Shown: positions 58,137 through 58,371 of the stretch, one piece after another
How positions within the stretch are numbered: the stretch's first letter is position 1
How the letters are laid out: the number at the start of each line of letters is the position of its first letter
Translations under genes and position numbers: made by a program
Assembly: GCA_902802795.1 (NCBI GenBank)
Contig: CADCNI010000025.1
Coordinates: 1 to 58,371, forward strand
Source of the DNA: an uncultured Ruminococcus sp.
GTDB lineage: Bacteria; Bacillota; Clostridia; Oscillospirales; Acutalibacteraceae
Reading direction: 5' to 3'
DNA: 58,371 bases
The notes under the pieces: generated by a model
Told to the model about the DNA's origin: nothing
Database searches by the model: none
The model's input: only the letters and a program-made list of their open reading frames with translations

Positions 58137-58371
58137 ATGAAACGTGTCATCACCTACGGCACCTTTGACCTACTGCATTACGGTCACATTAACCTGCTCC
58201 GACGGGCCAAGGAACTGGGCGATTATCTGATCGTCTGCCTTTCCACCGACGAATTCAACTGGAACCAGAAACAGAAGAAGTGCTACTTCACCTATGAACA
58301 GCGCAAGGCGCTGCTCGAAGCCATCCGCTACGTCGATCTGGTCATCCCCGAAGAAAACTGGGAGCAGAAAA
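58137..58371 (+). CDS. tagD: Glycerol-3-phosphate cytidylyltransferase-like protein, partial
   Basis: The gene runs off the right edge; 78 codons are visible. MKRVITYGTFDLLHYGHINLLRRAKELGDYLIVCLSTDEFN carries the HxGH nucleotidyltransferase motif and the subsequent lysine-rich KQKKCYFTYEQRKALLEAIRYVDLVIPEENW block of TagD. TagD makes CDP-glycerol for teichoic acids or other phosphoglycerol polymers. AAGGGG lies about 10 bases before the ATG at 58137. Confidence 0.92.
   Translation, partial: MKRVITYGTFDLLHYGHINLLRRAKELGDYLIVCLSTDEFNWNQKQKKCYFTYEQRKALLEAIRYVDLVIPEENWEQK

Noticed and set aside
1-58371. tRNA, rRNA, T-box or common riboswitch motifs
   Set aside because: No tRNA T-loop pattern, rRNA segment, T-box TGGnACC block or familiar riboswitch core was seen by eye; a covariance-model search would be needed to exclude divergent ones.

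Overview
The window looks like a chromosomal segment of a low-to-mid GC Clostridia, most plausibly an Oscillospiraceae/Ruminococcaceae-type gut anaerobe. I infer this from the gene families (Rex, a 643-residue monomeric aconitase, a SpoIID-like protein with peptidoglycan-binding repeats, DegV, Rpn nuclease, LytTR-DUF3021, a Cthe_2159-type carbohydrate-binding lipoprotein), from strong AGGAGG-type ribosome sites with frequent TTG starts, and from sigma-A promoters of the TTGACA-N17-TATAAT type. No rRNA, tRNA or CRISPR array was seen.

Layout. 1-4400: a decayed BlaR1/M56 peptidase, an unknown gene, an Rpn nuclease divergent from mnmA, then a MITE nested inside another MITE. 4400-12300: an orphan solute-binding lipoprotein, a Zn-ribbon pseudokinase with PASTA domains, DegV, a GT-C-like membrane protein and a carbohydrate-binding lipoprotein. 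12300-21000: a large propeller/HD-GYP sensor, an aconitase-rex operon with a Rex-like operator over its own promoter, a divergent XRE/DUF5067 pair with a palindromic operator, fructose-bisphosphate aldolase, and a RelB antitoxin with a truncated toxin. 21400-30900: a SpoIID-like two-gene operon, a leucine-rich-repeat membrane protein, and an FtsX permease / ATPase / response regulator / histidine kinase group interrupted by a MITE. 30980-43870: a 12-gene minus-strand surface-polysaccharide operon read from one strong promoter (rfbF, rfbG, a dehydrogenase, an aldolase, two acyltransferases, five glycosyltransferases including one GT8, a Wzx flippase and an EpsG-like polymerase). The count of glycosyltransferases in the operon is four (three GT2 and one GT8). 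44080-49900: LytTR-DUF3021, an alpha/beta hydrolase, a DUF6985 protein, ilvB-ilvN with a leader hairpin, and a small SF0329-like protein. 50000-58371: an orphan GT2, a MmcQ/EVE-like fusion, a nitrilase-family hydrolase, a translationally coupled PqqD / nucleotidyltransferase / HprK-like kinase / S26-like peptidase / ABC exporter cassette, a MATE transporter and the start of a tagD-like gene.

The most unusual system is the PqqD-NTP_transf_5-HprK-S26-ABC cassette (53362-56185, minus strand). It has the accessory enzymes of Firmicutes lasso-peptide and related RiPP clusters but no visible precursor, cyclase or transglutaminase-like protease. In this genome it is decaying: the peptidase is frameshifted at a G7 tract and the exporter is cut off by a MITE that supplies its stop codon. 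Also notable are the aldolase/acyltransferase/dehydrogenase trio inside the polysaccharide operon, which may build a hydroxy-acid decoration, and three MITE families, two of which share a core hairpin whose stem shows compensatory changes.
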